Shown here piece by piece: positions 23,874 to 32,159 of a DNA stretch of 43,760 nucleotides. How positions within the stretch are numbered: position 1 is the stretch's first letter; the number at the start of each line of letters is the position of its first letter. The notes under the pieces are model-generated. The model saw only the letters and a program-made list of their open reading frames with translations. It had not been told where the DNA came from and searched no databases. The DNA comes from an uncultured Eisenbergiella sp. (lineage in GTDB: Bacteria; Bacillota; Clostridia; Lachnospirales; Lachnospiraceae): the NCBI GenBank assembly GCA_947626995.1, contig CANQUI010000013.1, positions 1 through 43,760 on the forward strand. Direction: 5' to 3'. Both the position numbers and the translations under genes were made by a program.

Positions 23874-26213
23874 ATGTTGAGAGAACTGTTTGAGTTGATT
23901 CTGGGTACGGCGTACACGGCGTCCTTTGCGATTCTGGCCGTTTTATTGATCCGGCTGCTTTTGCGCAGGGCGCCGCGGGTCTTTTCCTATGCGCTCTGGA
24001 TCGTAGTGCTGATCCGGCTCTGCTGTCCCGTGCTGCCGCAGGCAGCGTTCGGCCTGATCCCGGACGGACGTGCGGTCTTTGACGCGGCCGAACGGGCCGC
24101 GTCGACAGAGACGACATACCCGGCCGTCTTTGGTCATACGGCCGCGGACGCCGCGTATTCCGATTCCGGCAGAGGGCCGGCCGGGCAGGCAGGCCAGATC
24201 GGACAGGCAGGCCAGGTCGGACAGGCAGACCAGGCCGGACAGGCAGGCCAGGTCGGACAGGCAGACCATAGGGCGGAAACGCAGGATACCGCGCCGGCGG
24301 GGACGATGGCTGTAAAGGGCCGTGGGGTTTTGGGCGCCGCCTTCGGCCGGCTTTGGGATGTGATGGCTGTTTTGTGGCTGGCCGGCTTTCTGGCGCTCCT
24401 TGCCTGGGGAGCGGTCTCCTATTTCATCTTCATGAAGCGGATCGGACGAAAGGAAGGACAGCGCGCCGGAAAAGGGGAAAAGATTCCTGTAATCGTTTCC
24501 CGACAGGTGTACACGCCCTTTGCGGCGGGGGTGTTGCGTCCGGTCGTTTATCTGCCCGCCGGGCTGGAGGAGGCTGCCCGGGATCTGATCCTGGAACACG
24601 AACGGGTACATATCAGAAGGCTGGATATTCCGGTGAAGATGCTGGCCTGGGCCGTGACCTGTATCTATTGGTTCCATCCGCTGGTCTGGCTCTCCTTTTT
24701 CCTGATGGAACGGGATATGGAGCTTTCCTGTGATGAGGCGGTGCTTCGCAGGGCGGGAGAGGATAAAAAGAAGGCCTACGCCAGGGCGCTTTTGTCAATT
24801 TCCCGGGACCACGCCGGACAGATGTACGTCCCCATAGCATTTGGGGAAAAAGGCGTAAAGGAGCGGATCAGGAACGTGGTGCGCTGGAAGAAGGCCGGTC
24901 TTTGGGGAATCCTCGCGGCGGCGGCGCTGGTAGGCGCGGCAACGATAGCGCTGTCAGCGGGCAGAAGGCAGGAGGCGCAAATTCCCACGGAAAGCGGCGT
25001 AGAAGAATTTGCAGAAAGAGAAACGGAAACGGAATCCGAAACGTATGCCGACAAGGAACAGGAAGCGACGCTGCTGTTTTCGGAGCCGTTTTCGGGAGAG
25101 CAAGAGGAGCTGGAGCAGCAGTTTGGCGTTGCCGTCTCGTTTTTGGAAGGGCAGATTCTGATTTCAGAGACGAAAACAGGAGAACGACTGGCCGGCATTG
25201 ACGTCGCCGCGGATGAAAATGAACTTTTTTTGGACATGAGAGATGAAAACAACGGGGCCCTGCTTTATACCAGCACGCCGGCCGGCGGTCAGATGGTGAA
25301 GCTTCTGTACGTGACGCAGGACAGATGGGCGGCCTGGCGGACGGTGGATGTCAGCGACCGGATCGACGGATATCCCACCGGTCTTTGCGTATTGTCGGAC
25401 AGCCATTGGTACGTAAGCACCGATATGCGCAAAAGCGGATATCTGTTTGAAACCACGGACGGCGGCGAAAGCTGGACTCCTGTCTTTTGTGATGGCGAAT
25501 ACCATCGCTGGGGATGGGTGTGCGCGCAGGAGGGGACGGGGACGCTGTACATGATCCTGGAAGGCGAAGACGGTGAAATCTATTCTCTTTTCCGGCTTTT
25601 GAAGCCGGACTGGGAACCGGACGCATGGGAAAATCTGGGAACAATCGTCCTGCCCGGCAACGGCCATACGGGGATAGAAAGCGTATTGATGAAAGGAAAT
25701 ACCTTTTATCTGACGGATTATGAAGGAGAACGGTATGCGCTGACGGTGACGGACGGGGAGTTTGAATCCGGCGTGACAGAGGAGCCGGACCGGAGCCTGT
25801 TGCTGGAAGATGCCGCGGCAAACGCGGATGTGGAACTGAATTATAAGATGCCCATAGAAGGCGCGCGTGTTTCCGATGGATTCGGAGAACGGGAGGATCC
25901 CCTCACGGGAGCCAAAAAGAAACACAACGGAATCGATCTTGCGGCGAAAGAAGGGACGCCGATCCATGCCGCGGCGGCGGGGACTGTCTTTGAGACGGGA
26001 TTTTCGCCGGACGCAGGCAATTATGTGATCCTTCATCACGCGAACGGAGAGTTCACTTATTATCTTCACTGCAGCGAAATTTTGACGGAGAGATCCGATC
26101 AGGTAGAACAGGGCGATCAGATCGCCACGGTGGGAAGCACAGGGAGAAGTACGGGGCCGCATCTTTGCTTCGCCCGCAGCCGGGGCAAAGAATTTGTGGA
26201 ACCGCTGCCATGA
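23874..26213 (+). CDS. BlaR1-like M56 membrane protease fused to an M23 peptidase domain
   Basis: A 779-residue fusion. Residues 1-65 and 155-190 hold transmembrane helices flanking a Gly/Gln repeat region (103-132). The M56 zinc-protease site is HERVH (242-246) with later ELSCDEAV, as in BlaR1. A helix at about 343-362 leads outside, where known BlaR1 proteins carry a penicillin-binding sensor. Here there is instead an acidic linker, a beta-rich region (about 395-640, with W-containing blade-like segments) and a LytM/M23 domain (about 655-779). Its HNGID (His684, Asp688) and His732 are present, but the usual HxH is HLC: His763 kept, third zinc ligand replaced by Cys765. It follows the BlaI gene. 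I infer a cell-wall-sensing protease that inactivates BlaI; whether the M23 domain is active is open. Confidence 0.88.
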   Translation: MLRELFELILGTAYTASFAILAVLLIRLLLRRAPRVFSYALWIVVLIRLCCPVLPQAAFGLIPDGRAVFDAAERAASTETTYPAVFGHTAADAAYSDSGRGPAGQAGQIGQAGQVGQADQAGQAGQVGQADHRAETQDTAPAGTMAVKGRGVLGAAFGRLWDVMAVLWLAGFLALLAWGAVSYFIFMKRIGRKEGQRAGKGEKIPVIVSRQVYTPFAAGVLRPVVYLPAGLEEAARDLILEHERVHIRRLDIPVKMLAWAVTCIYWFHPLVWLSFFLMERDMELSCDEAVLRRAGEDKKKAYARALLSISRDHAGQMYVPIAFGEKGVKERIRNVVRWKKAGLWGILAAAALVGAATIALSAGRRQEAQIPTESGVEEFAERETETESETYADKEQEATLLFSEPFSGEQEELEQQFGVAVSFLEGQILISETKTGERLAGIDVAADENELFLDMRDENNGALLYTSTPAGGQMVKLLYVTQDRWAAWRTVDVSDRIDGYPTGLCVLSDSHWYVSTDMRKSGYLFETTDGGESWTPVFCDGEYHRWGWVCAQEGTGTLYMILEGEDGEIYSLFRLLKPDWEPDAWENLGTIVLPGNGHTGIESVLMKGNTFYLTDYEGERYALTVTDGEFESGVTEEPDRSLLLEDAAANADVELNYKMPIEGARVSDGFGEREDPLTGAKKKHNGIDLAAKEGTPIHAAAAGTVFETGFSPDAGNYVILHHANGEFTYYLHCSEILTERSDQVEQGDQIATVGSTGRSTGPHLCFARSRGKEFVEPLP
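24183..24269 (+). repeat. 18-bp in-frame repeat inside the M56/M23 gene
   Basis: Five consecutive 18-bp units (24183-24200, 24201-24218, 24219-24236, 24237-24254 and a partial 24255-24269) of the type ggacaggcaggccaggtc encode repeated GQAGQV/GQADQA hexapeptides. Units 2 and 4 are identical. The repeat lies in a loop of the membrane domain and could change copy number by slippage without a frameshift. Confidence 0.95.
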
Positions 26214-26253
26214 GACGATGCCGTGTCCTGCGCCCGGGTTTAGAAAATAAAAA

Positions 26254-26282
26254 TTGCGCGCGCCCTGCTTTTCTTTTATAAT
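26254..26282 (+). promoter_or_regulatory. Promoter of the aldo/keto reductase gene
   Basis: TTGCGC at 26254-26259, 17-base spacer, TATAAT at 26277-26282. Confidence 0.7.
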
Positions 26283-26330
26283 GATAGCATCGAAGCATGG
26301 AATCGGGATTATAAAGGGGGCAGGCGAAAA

Positions 26331-27482
26331 ATGGAAAAACGGAAATGGGAAAAAGCAGGGATTTTCACTTCTCTTTTGGGGTTTGGGTGTATGCGTTTCC
26401 CCACCATCCAAAACGGAGAGATCGACGAGCCGCTGGCAGAGGAAATGCTGCGCTGTGCCATCGCGGCCGGCGTCAATTATATCGATACGGCCTATCCGTA
26501 CCACGACGGCAAAAGCGAATCGTTTCTGGGCAGAGCGCTTGCCTGTTATGACCGGGATTCCTATTACCTGGCCACGAAAATGCCGCTGTGGCTGGTTGCG
26601 TCGCTTTCGGACGCCGAACGGATCTTTCAGGAGCAGCTTTCAAAACTCAGGACGGATCATGTGGATTTTTACCTGCTGCACGCGGTGGACAGGGGCCGCT
26701 GGGAGAAGGTAAAACGACTTGGCCTTCTGGAATTTTGCGAACGGCTGAAGGCGGAGGGGAAGATCCGCTATCTGGGTTTTTCCTTCCATGACAGCTATGA
26801 GGTGTTTGAAGAAGTCCTGTCCGGCCATGCCTGGGATTTCTGCCAGATCCAGTATAACTACATGGACAGAGAGGAGCAGGCCGGGGACAGGGGATACGCC
26901 CTGACCGAAAAGGCCGGGATCCCGCTGGTGGTGATGGAGCCTGTCAAGGGCGGCAGCCTGGCCAATTATTCCGACGAGATCAATGAAAAATTCTTTCGGT
27001 TAAACAAAGATGCCAGCGTGGCCTCCTTTGCCATGCGCTGGGTCGGCAGCCATCCCAACGTGAAGGTGATTTTAAGCGGCATGTCCACCCTGCGGCAGGT
27101 GGAGGACAACATCAGCACCTTTTCCGATTTTCGGCCCCTTTCGGAAACCGAAGAAAAGGCCATCGAGGAAATCGCAGAGGCGCTAAAGAGCCGGGTGCAG
27201 AACAATTGTACCGGCTGCCGTTACTGTATGCCCTGTCCCAGGGGCGTCGACATCCCCCGTAACTTTGCGCTCTGGAACCGCTACCATATTTACGGGACCT
27301 ATGCGCATGTGCAAAACGGCTGGGAGAAGGAGCTGAATGAAAAAGAGAAGGCGGGAAATTGCGCAGAGTGCGGGAAATGCGAGACGCTGTGCCCGCAGAA
27401 GCTGGCCATCCGGCAGCAGTTAAAGCGGGTACAGCAGGATCTGGACGCCGCGGCCAAAGCCGCCGGGGCGGTTATTTCGTGA
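26331..27482 (+). CDS. Aldo/keto reductase with C-terminal 4Fe-4S ferredoxin domain
   Basis: A 383-residue cytoplasmic oxidoreductase. The N-terminal barrel (about 1-280) carries the family's DTAYPYHDGKSE segment and the ATKMPLW lysine motif. The C-terminus adds a two-cluster ferredoxin-like module: CTGCRYCMPC (293-302) and CAECGKCETLC (344-354), each followed by Pro. This is the common clostridial aldo/keto reductase form in which electrons may pass through iron-sulfur clusters. GGGGGCAGG precedes the ATG. It converges with the degV-like gene, overlapping it by 11 bases at the 3' ends. Substrate unknown. Confidence 0.93.
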   Translation: MEKRKWEKAGIFTSLLGFGCMRFPTIQNGEIDEPLAEEMLRCAIAAGVNYIDTAYPYHDGKSESFLGRALACYDRDSYYLATKMPLWLVASLSDAERIFQEQLSKLRTDHVDFYLLHAVDRGRWEKVKRLGLLEFCERLKAEGKIRYLGFSFHDSYEVFEEVLSGHAWDFCQIQYNYMDREEQAGDRGYALTEKAGIPLVVMEPVKGGSLANYSDEINEKFFRLNKDASVASFAMRWVGSHPNVKVILSGMSTLRQVEDNISTFSDFRPLSETEEKAIEEIAEALKSRVQNNCTGCRYCMPCPRGVDIPRNFALWNRYHIYGTYAHVQNGWEKELNEKEKAGNCAECGKCETLCPQKLAIRQQLKRVQQDLDAAAKAAGAVIS

Positions 27483-28308
27483 CGTAGATCAGGCCGAAGG
27501 CCTCCGGGCCGATATGCGTGCCGATGGTGGCGCCGATCTGCAGCCGGCGGTCGATGCGGATGTTTTCTGCAATCAGCTTCTCTTCAAAGGCTTCGCAGTT
27601 TTGCGTTCCGTAGGAATAGATGGAATAGACCGGAAAGCCGGGATCGAGGGCAGTCTGCCGGATGTGGTGGAGGATAAAGCTGATCGCCTTGTTCTTTCCG
27701 ATACACTTGCCCAGTACGCCGATCGTTCCGTTTTCCGTCACGGTGATGACGGGTTTGAGATTGGCCATTTCTCCGATGGCGGCCGCGGTTTTACTGATGC
27801 GGCCGCCTTTTTGAAGGTATTCCAGAGTGTTTAGGGCGGCCGTCACCTTGACACGGGATTTGAGCTGCTCCAGCCTTTGCGCGATGTGCGCGCCATCCAT
27901 GCCCTGTTTTGCCAGCGTGCCGGCGTAATCGGCCAGGATCTTAATGGTGTAGGTGGCGGAGAGGGAATCGACGATATGGATTTTCTCGTATCCGGCCATA
28001 TTTTTTGCCAGCAGCGCGCTCTGACAGGTGCCGGAGAGCTCGGACGAAATGAGGATGCAGACCACCTCGTCCCCGGCCGCTTTCGCCTCCCTGAAATGCT
28101 TTAAGAAAACCTCGGGAGAGGGCTGGGCGGTTTTGGGAAATTCGCCGCTTCTTATAAGCAGTTCAAAAAAGGCGTTGCGTTCCAGATCCACGCCGTCCGT
28201 ATAGCTGTGTTCGCCGATGGTGATGGTAACGGGAACGAACAGATATCCTTTTTCCTGAATCTCTTCCAGACTGTAATCGGAAGAGGAATCCACCAGTATT
28301 TTGACCAT
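27472..28308 (-). CDS. DegV-family fatty-acid-binding protein
   Basis: A 278-residue DegV-domain protein. The family fold is recognisable from the start (VKILVDSSSDYSLEEI), the TAQPSPEVF motif (usually TSQPSP), ISSELSGTCQSA and LEYLQKGGRISKTAA. Known members (FakB) bind a fatty acid for phosphorylation by FakA, feeding PlsX/PlsY phospholipid synthesis. No FakA is in the window, though a PlsY-like gene lies 9 kb away. The function is therefore fatty-acid binding by family, with the partner inferred. It lies downstream of a MarR-type regulator on the same strand. Confidence 0.92.
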   Translation of the reverse strand: MVKILVDSSSDYSLEEIQEKGYLFVPVTITIGEHSYTDGVDLERNAFFELLIRSGEFPKTAQPSPEVFLKHFREAKAAGDEVVCILISSELSGTCQSALLAKNMAGYEKIHIVDSLSATYTIKILADYAGTLAKQGMDGAHIAQRLEQLKSRVKVTAALNTLEYLQKGGRISKTAAAIGEMANLKPVITVTENGTIGVLGKCIGKNKAISFILHHIRQTALDPGFPVYSIYSYGTQNCEAFEEKLIAENIRIDRRLQIGATIGTHIGPEAFGLIYVTK

Positions 28309-28370
28309 GATTCCGTTTTCCTTTCTGTGATATGAATTCTTTTTTCAGACGGCTCTACAGAACCGCCCGG

Positions 28371-28802
28371 TTATGCCAGCATTTGCTGAGCGGTGTCGGC
28401 GATCTGCGTAAACAGATCCAGAATATTCTGTCCCTTTTCCCGGCCTACCTGATCCAGCAGCCTGTCTACCAGCGCCAGATTTTTTTGGTGCTGCCGTTCG
28501 TACTTTTCGATCCGGGACGGGTTGAGGCTGATCAGGATCCGCCGCTTATCCTTTCCGGATCGCTCTCTTGCGATCAGCCCTCTTTTTTCCATGTCATTTA
28601 ACGTGCGGTTCATCTGGGATTTTAACATTCCCGTTTCCCGGCACAGATCCGTGGCGGTCAGCCGCAGGCTGTCGGGGCGTTGCAGATTCCGGTATAAAAG
28701 ATTGCAGATCACCGCTTCGTTATAGGTCATGTCGGAAACAAACTGATCCGTCTTGATCACCGAGGAAAGACGGATCCAGGCGTTTAACAGTTCTTCATTC
28801 AT
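28371..28802 (-). CDS. MarR-family transcriptional regulator
   Basis: A 143-residue winged-helix regulator. The DNA-binding core reads LTATDLCRETGMLKSQMNRTLNDMEKRGLIARERSGKDKR, with the wing at DKRRILISL, and the flanking helices form the dimer interface. I use the ATG at 28802 preceded by GGGAG; an upstream TTG start has no support. Its gene is followed after 62 bases by the degV-like gene, as in Lachnospiraceae where MarR and DegV are often linked, hinting at fatty-acid-related regulation (inference). An inverted repeat lies in its promoter. Confidence 0.9.
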   Translation of the reverse strand: MNEELLNAWIRLSSVIKTDQFVSDMTYNEAVICNLLYRNLQRPDSLRLTATDLCRETGMLKSQMNRTLNDMEKRGLIARERSGKDKRRILISLNPSRIEKYERQHQKNLALVDRLLDQVGREKGQNILDLFTQIADTAQQMLA

Positions 28803-28830
28803 GTCGAAAGCTCCCAAAAAGTTGACAATG

Positions 28831-28877
28831 TGAACAGTTCAAATGGTATCCTAACACAGATCCCGTTTTTTTGTCAA
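28831..28877 (-). promoter_or_regulatory. MarR gene promoter with inverted repeat
   Basis: On the minus strand, TTGACA (28877-28872) and TAGGAT (28853-28848) are spaced by 18 bases. Downstream of the -10 box lies TGAAC-a-GTTCA (28831-28841), a plausible autoregulatory site. Confidence 0.6.
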
Positions 28878-28981
28878 CCGTTTTTCCGTGATAATCGCCG
28901 GCCGTCCCGATTGGATTAGAGGCGGCTTAGAGACTGGGCGGTTACAATGAGGGGGAAGCGTAGGAAAGAGAAACGGACGGA

Positions 28982-29824
28982 ATGGGAATGAAAAAGAAAA
29001 AACAATGGCGCAGCTTTGCTTTTTTTGTACTGCCGGGCTTTCTTGGAATCAGCGGCTTTATGCTGCTGCCTTTTTTGGACGTGATCCGGCGTTCCTTTAC
29101 CGCTGCGGCGACCGGTCGGTTTGTGGGAGGGGACAATTATGCCCGGGTGTTTGAAAATCAGGCTTTTTGGCTGGCGGTAAAAAATACGGCGCGCTTTACG
29201 GCGGTCTGTCTGCCCCTTTTGCTTCTTCTGGGGCTGTTTTGCGCCATGCTGCTGTCGGATTTTGCCCAGGCGCAGTTTTGGAAGTCCGTGTTCCTGCTTC
29301 CCATGGCCATGCCCTCCGTCACGGTGGCGATGATCTGGAAGATGGTCTTTTCAAAGGGCGGGTTTTTAAACCGTTTCCTGGGCGCTTCCATTGATTATAT
29401 GGGAACGGGGGCGTCGTTTTGGGTGCTGGTGTTCAGTTATGTCTGGAAAAATCTGGGCTATACGGTTGTGCTGTGGCTGGCCGGGATTTGCAGCGTGCCA
29501 AAGGACACCACGGAGGCGGCGCGGGTGGACGGCGCCGGCTGGGTGCGGGTTTGGATTTTTGTGCGCCTGCCGCAGTTAAAAGGCGTTTTTTACACCATTA
29601 CGGTACTTTCTTTTTTAAATACGTTTAAGTCGTTTCGGGAGGCGTATCTGGTGGCGGGCTCCTATCCCCAGGAGAAGATGTATCTGCTGTCGCATCTGTT
29701 TAACAACTGGTTTGCGGCGCTTGAGCTGGACAAGATGTCGGCGGCGGCCGTCTGCCTGGCGCTGGTGCTTCTGATTTTTGTCCTGCTGTTTTTTGCGCTG
29801 TTTCAAAGGGGAGAGGAGGCATGA
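28982..29824 (+). CDS. CUT1-type ABC permease, first of a pair
   Basis: A 280-residue, six-helix permease related to MalF/UgpA. It begins with a basic KKKKQW segment and a helix (FAFFVLPGFLGISGFMLLPFL), and its EAA loop reads EAARVDGAGWVRVWIFVRLP. The start could be 28982 or the ATG six bases later; no good ribosome binding site distinguishes them. Unlike the maltodextrin operon, no binding protein precedes it. It is followed by a second permease and an HlyD-like adaptor. The 180 bases upstream hold a possible -10 TACAAT (28943-28948) but no clear -35. Confidence 0.88.
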   Translation: MGMKKKKQWRSFAFFVLPGFLGISGFMLLPFLDVIRRSFTAAATGRFVGGDNYARVFENQAFWLAVKNTARFTAVCLPLLLLLGLFCAMLLSDFAQAQFWKSVFLLPMAMPSVTVAMIWKMVFSKGGFLNRFLGASIDYMGTGASFWVLVFSYVWKNLGYTVVLWLAGICSVPKDTTEAARVDGAGWVRVWIFVRLPQLKGVFYTITVLSFLNTFKSFREAYLVAGSYPQEKMYLLSHLFNNWFAALELDKMSAAAVCLALVLLIFVLLFFALFQRGEEA

Positions 29825-29828
29825 GGCG

Positions 29829-30701
29829 ATGAAGGCGGTTTTTCGCAGGGGAAAACAGATCGGTCTGACGCTGTTTCGCATCGTTTTGCTGGCCCTTCCC
29901 GGCGTTTTCATGGTGCTGCCGGTCCTTCTTTTGCTTTCCGGGTCCATCATGAGCGCGCAGGAGCTGTCGGATTATTTCCGTCCGCTGTGGGAGGATACGG
30001 GAGATTATATCGGCTGGCGCTTTCTGGCGCGCTATCCGGTTTGGGATCATTATGTCCGGCTGCTTTTTTTCACACCCCCGTTTTTGAACGCTTTTTGGAA
30101 TTCGGTGAAGCTGACCGCCGCCATTTTGCTGTCCCAGCTTGTTCTTTCGGTTCCGGCGGCGTGGGGATTTTCCGTGTATCGGTTCCGGTTCAGCCGGTTT
30201 TTGTTCCTGGTGTATGTCGTTCTGATGCTGATGCCATTTCAGGTGACAATGTTGTCACAATATATTGTACTAAACGGGATCGGGGTGATGAACACGCATC
30301 TGGCGTTGATTTTGCCCGCCGCCTTTTCCACCTTTCCGGTCTTTTTGATCTATCGGGGATTTCGGGATCTTCCCAGGGAGCTGCTGGAGGCGGGCCGGAT
30401 CGACGGGGCGGGCGAATGGGATCTTTTTATCCGGATCGGACTGCCCCTTGCTTCCGGCAATGTGCTGGCCGCGGGGGTGTTGGGCTTTCTGGAATACTGG
30501 AATATGATCGAGCAGCCGTTGGCCTTTTTGGAGGATCTTTCGCTCTGGCCGCTTTCCTTGTATCTGCCGGCGGATGCGGCCGGACAGGAGGGGATCGCCT
30601 TCGCCGCTTCGGTCATCCTTCTGATTCCGGCGATTTTTGTGTTTTTACTGGGAAGGGATTATCTGGAAAAGGGAATTGTCGCGTCCGCGTTAAAAGAATG
30701 A
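29829..30701 (+). CDS. CUT1-type ABC permease, second of a pair
   Basis: A 290-residue MalG/UgpE-like permease with six helices and EAA loop EAGRIDGAGEWDLFIRIGLP, slightly unusual in having EAG instead of EAA. I use the ATG at 29829, five bases after the preceding stop, with GAGGAGGC upstream inside the previous gene. The large extracytoplasmic segment between the first two helices (about 40-80) is longer than usual, with DYFRPLWEDTGDYIGW. It forms the channel with the preceding permease; no ATPase or binding protein is adjacent. Confidence 0.9.
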   Translation: MKAVFRRGKQIGLTLFRIVLLALPGVFMVLPVLLLLSGSIMSAQELSDYFRPLWEDTGDYIGWRFLARYPVWDHYVRLLFFTPPFLNAFWNSVKLTAAILLSQLVLSVPAAWGFSVYRFRFSRFLFLVYVVLMLMPFQVTMLSQYIVLNGIGVMNTHLALILPAAFSTFPVFLIYRGFRDLPRELLEAGRIDGAGEWDLFIRIGLPLASGNVLAAGVLGFLEYWNMIEQPLAFLEDLSLWPLSLYLPADAAGQEGIAFAASVILLIPAIFVFLLGRDYLEKGIVASALKE

Positions 30702-30725
30702 GCCGCTTGCGGCAGGGAGGCAGAG

Positions 30726-32084
30726 ATGAGTCGAAAAAAGGTTTTGCAGGGATTTGGCATTTTTATGGGCGTGATGCTGTTTTGTACGCTGATCTCCCGG
30801 GGGATTTATGCGGCGGCGCTGCCGCAGGTGACGTTGGAGCATCCCAAACAGGGTGCGGTCAGTCATAAGGTGAAAGCAGACGGCAACGTCCGGCAGGGGC
30901 GGGAACTGGCCCTGTGTACGGAGGCGGGAGTGCGGGTGGCGCAGGTGCTGGTGGAGCCCGGGGACCGGGTGACAGAAGGAGAGACGTTGTTTTTGCTGGA
31001 CACGGATCATATCCGGGAGCAGATGGCGCAGAACGAACGGGAGATCAATCAGCAGCGGCTGGAGCTGGCGACCCTGCAGCATAATACACAGCTGGCCGCG
31101 GAAGAAAAAAACCGGGAGATGATCCGGGCGGGAGAGGATTACGTGCAGGCCCAAAAGGACGCCCGACTGCTTTTGAAACGGGCCGAGGAAGACGAGAGCT
31201 GGGCCAGGCAGGAGCTTTTGCAGATAGAGGAAAAAATGCCCCAGACCGGAACGGACGATCCGGAATATGAGATGTGGCGGCAGGAATGGAAAGCGGCTTA
31301 TCAGGAGGCGCAGGCGGCCCGGCGGGCGCTGGAGGACGCGCAGAACCATCTGCAGGAGGTGCAGCAGGAAGCCGACCGTACGCTGGAGGATGCGCTTACC
31401 CAGGAGATGACGGATGCGTCTTTGGGCGGCAGCCGGATGAAGCTGGACGCTCTTTATGAGAAGCAGGGCCGCCTGCAGTCGCTTTTGGACGGGCAGGGAG
31501 CCGTGTGCGCGCAGCAGGATGGCATCATCACCGGTCTTTTTATCCGGGTGGGTCAGGATACGCCGGAAGGAGGCGCCGTTTTGTATGCCGACGCGTCCGC
31601 GCCTCTTTCCTTTTGCGTGGCGCTGGATCCGGAACAAAAGAAGTATGTGGAGCCGGGGATGGAAGGGAAGCTGACGCTGACAGGGACAAACGGCCGGCCG
31701 GTGGAGGTGACGGTGGATTATCTGACGGAAATGGAAAGCGTGCCCGGCAGTTATACCGGGACCATGACGCTGCCGGAGGGAATCGGAAGGATCGGTCAGA
31801 CCGGTACCTTTGAGACGACGGTGCAGTCGGAGGTTTACGGCTGCTGTATCCCGGTGGCAGCGCTGCATCAGGATGAAAATCAAAACTGGTTCTGTTATGT
31901 TTATGAGGAACGCGCCACGATGCTGGGCAGGGAACCGGTGGCGGAAAAACGGGTCGTGACCGTACTGGACAAAAATGAAAGACTGGCGGCCATCGAGCCG
32001 GGGGTGGTGGATGAGGACACGCTTCTGATCACAGAATCCACCAAAGAGTTCCGGCCCGGGGACGTGGTGCGCAAAAAGGAGTAA
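30726..32084 (+). CDS. HlyD/RND-type membrane fusion (adaptor) protein
   Basis: A 452-residue adaptor with an N-terminal membrane anchor (about 8-30), a lipoyl-like half-motif (VAQVLVEPGDRVTEGETLFLLD), a long coiled-coil (about 95-245, rich in Glu, Gln and Arg) and a second lipoyl half (GIITGLFIRVGQDTPEGGAVLYA), followed by beta-barrel-type domains (VTVDYLTEMES). Such proteins usually link an exporter to further envelope components. Here it follows two sugar-importer-type permeases by 24 bases, with GGGAGG before the ATG, and no exporter ATPase or RND pump is adjacent. This combination is unusual. The role may be to stabilise or extend the permease complex; that is an inference. Confidence 0.85.
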   Translation: MSRKKVLQGFGIFMGVMLFCTLISRGIYAAALPQVTLEHPKQGAVSHKVKADGNVRQGRELALCTEAGVRVAQVLVEPGDRVTEGETLFLLDTDHIREQMAQNEREINQQRLELATLQHNTQLAAEEKNREMIRAGEDYVQAQKDARLLLKRAEEDESWARQELLQIEEKMPQTGTDDPEYEMWRQEWKAAYQEAQAARRALEDAQNHLQEVQQEADRTLEDALTQEMTDASLGGSRMKLDALYEKQGRLQSLLDGQGAVCAQQDGIITGLFIRVGQDTPEGGAVLYADASAPLSFCVALDPEQKKYVEPGMEGKLTLTGTNGRPVEVTVDYLTEMESVPGSYTGTMTLPEGIGRIGQTGTFETTVQSEVYGCCIPVAALHQDENQNWFCYVYEERATMLGREPVAEKRVVTVLDKNERLAAIEPGVVDEDTLLITESTKEFRPGDVVRKKE

Positions 32085-32121
32085 AAAAGTAAAAATACCC
32101 ATAGTGCTGACCGGGAAAAAA

Positions 32122-32130
32122 TGATATAAT
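32122..32130 (+). promoter_or_regulatory. Extended -10 promoter of the SPFH gene
   Basis: TGATATAAT is an extended -10 element 29 bases before the SPFH start codon. It separates this gene from the HlyD-like gene upstream; no convincing -35 is seen. Confidence 0.6.
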
Positions 32131-32159
32131 GACAGCATATTACAAAAGGAGGCAGTCAT

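Noticed and set aside
24183-24269. CRISPR-like repeats
   Set aside because: The units are contiguous, in frame and inside a coding region; they encode a repeated peptide.
25164-26504. A 446-codon minus-strand open frame opposite the M56/M23 gene
   Set aside because: It runs through the promoter and start of the aldo/keto reductase gene, has no family features, and opposes clear catalytic motifs.
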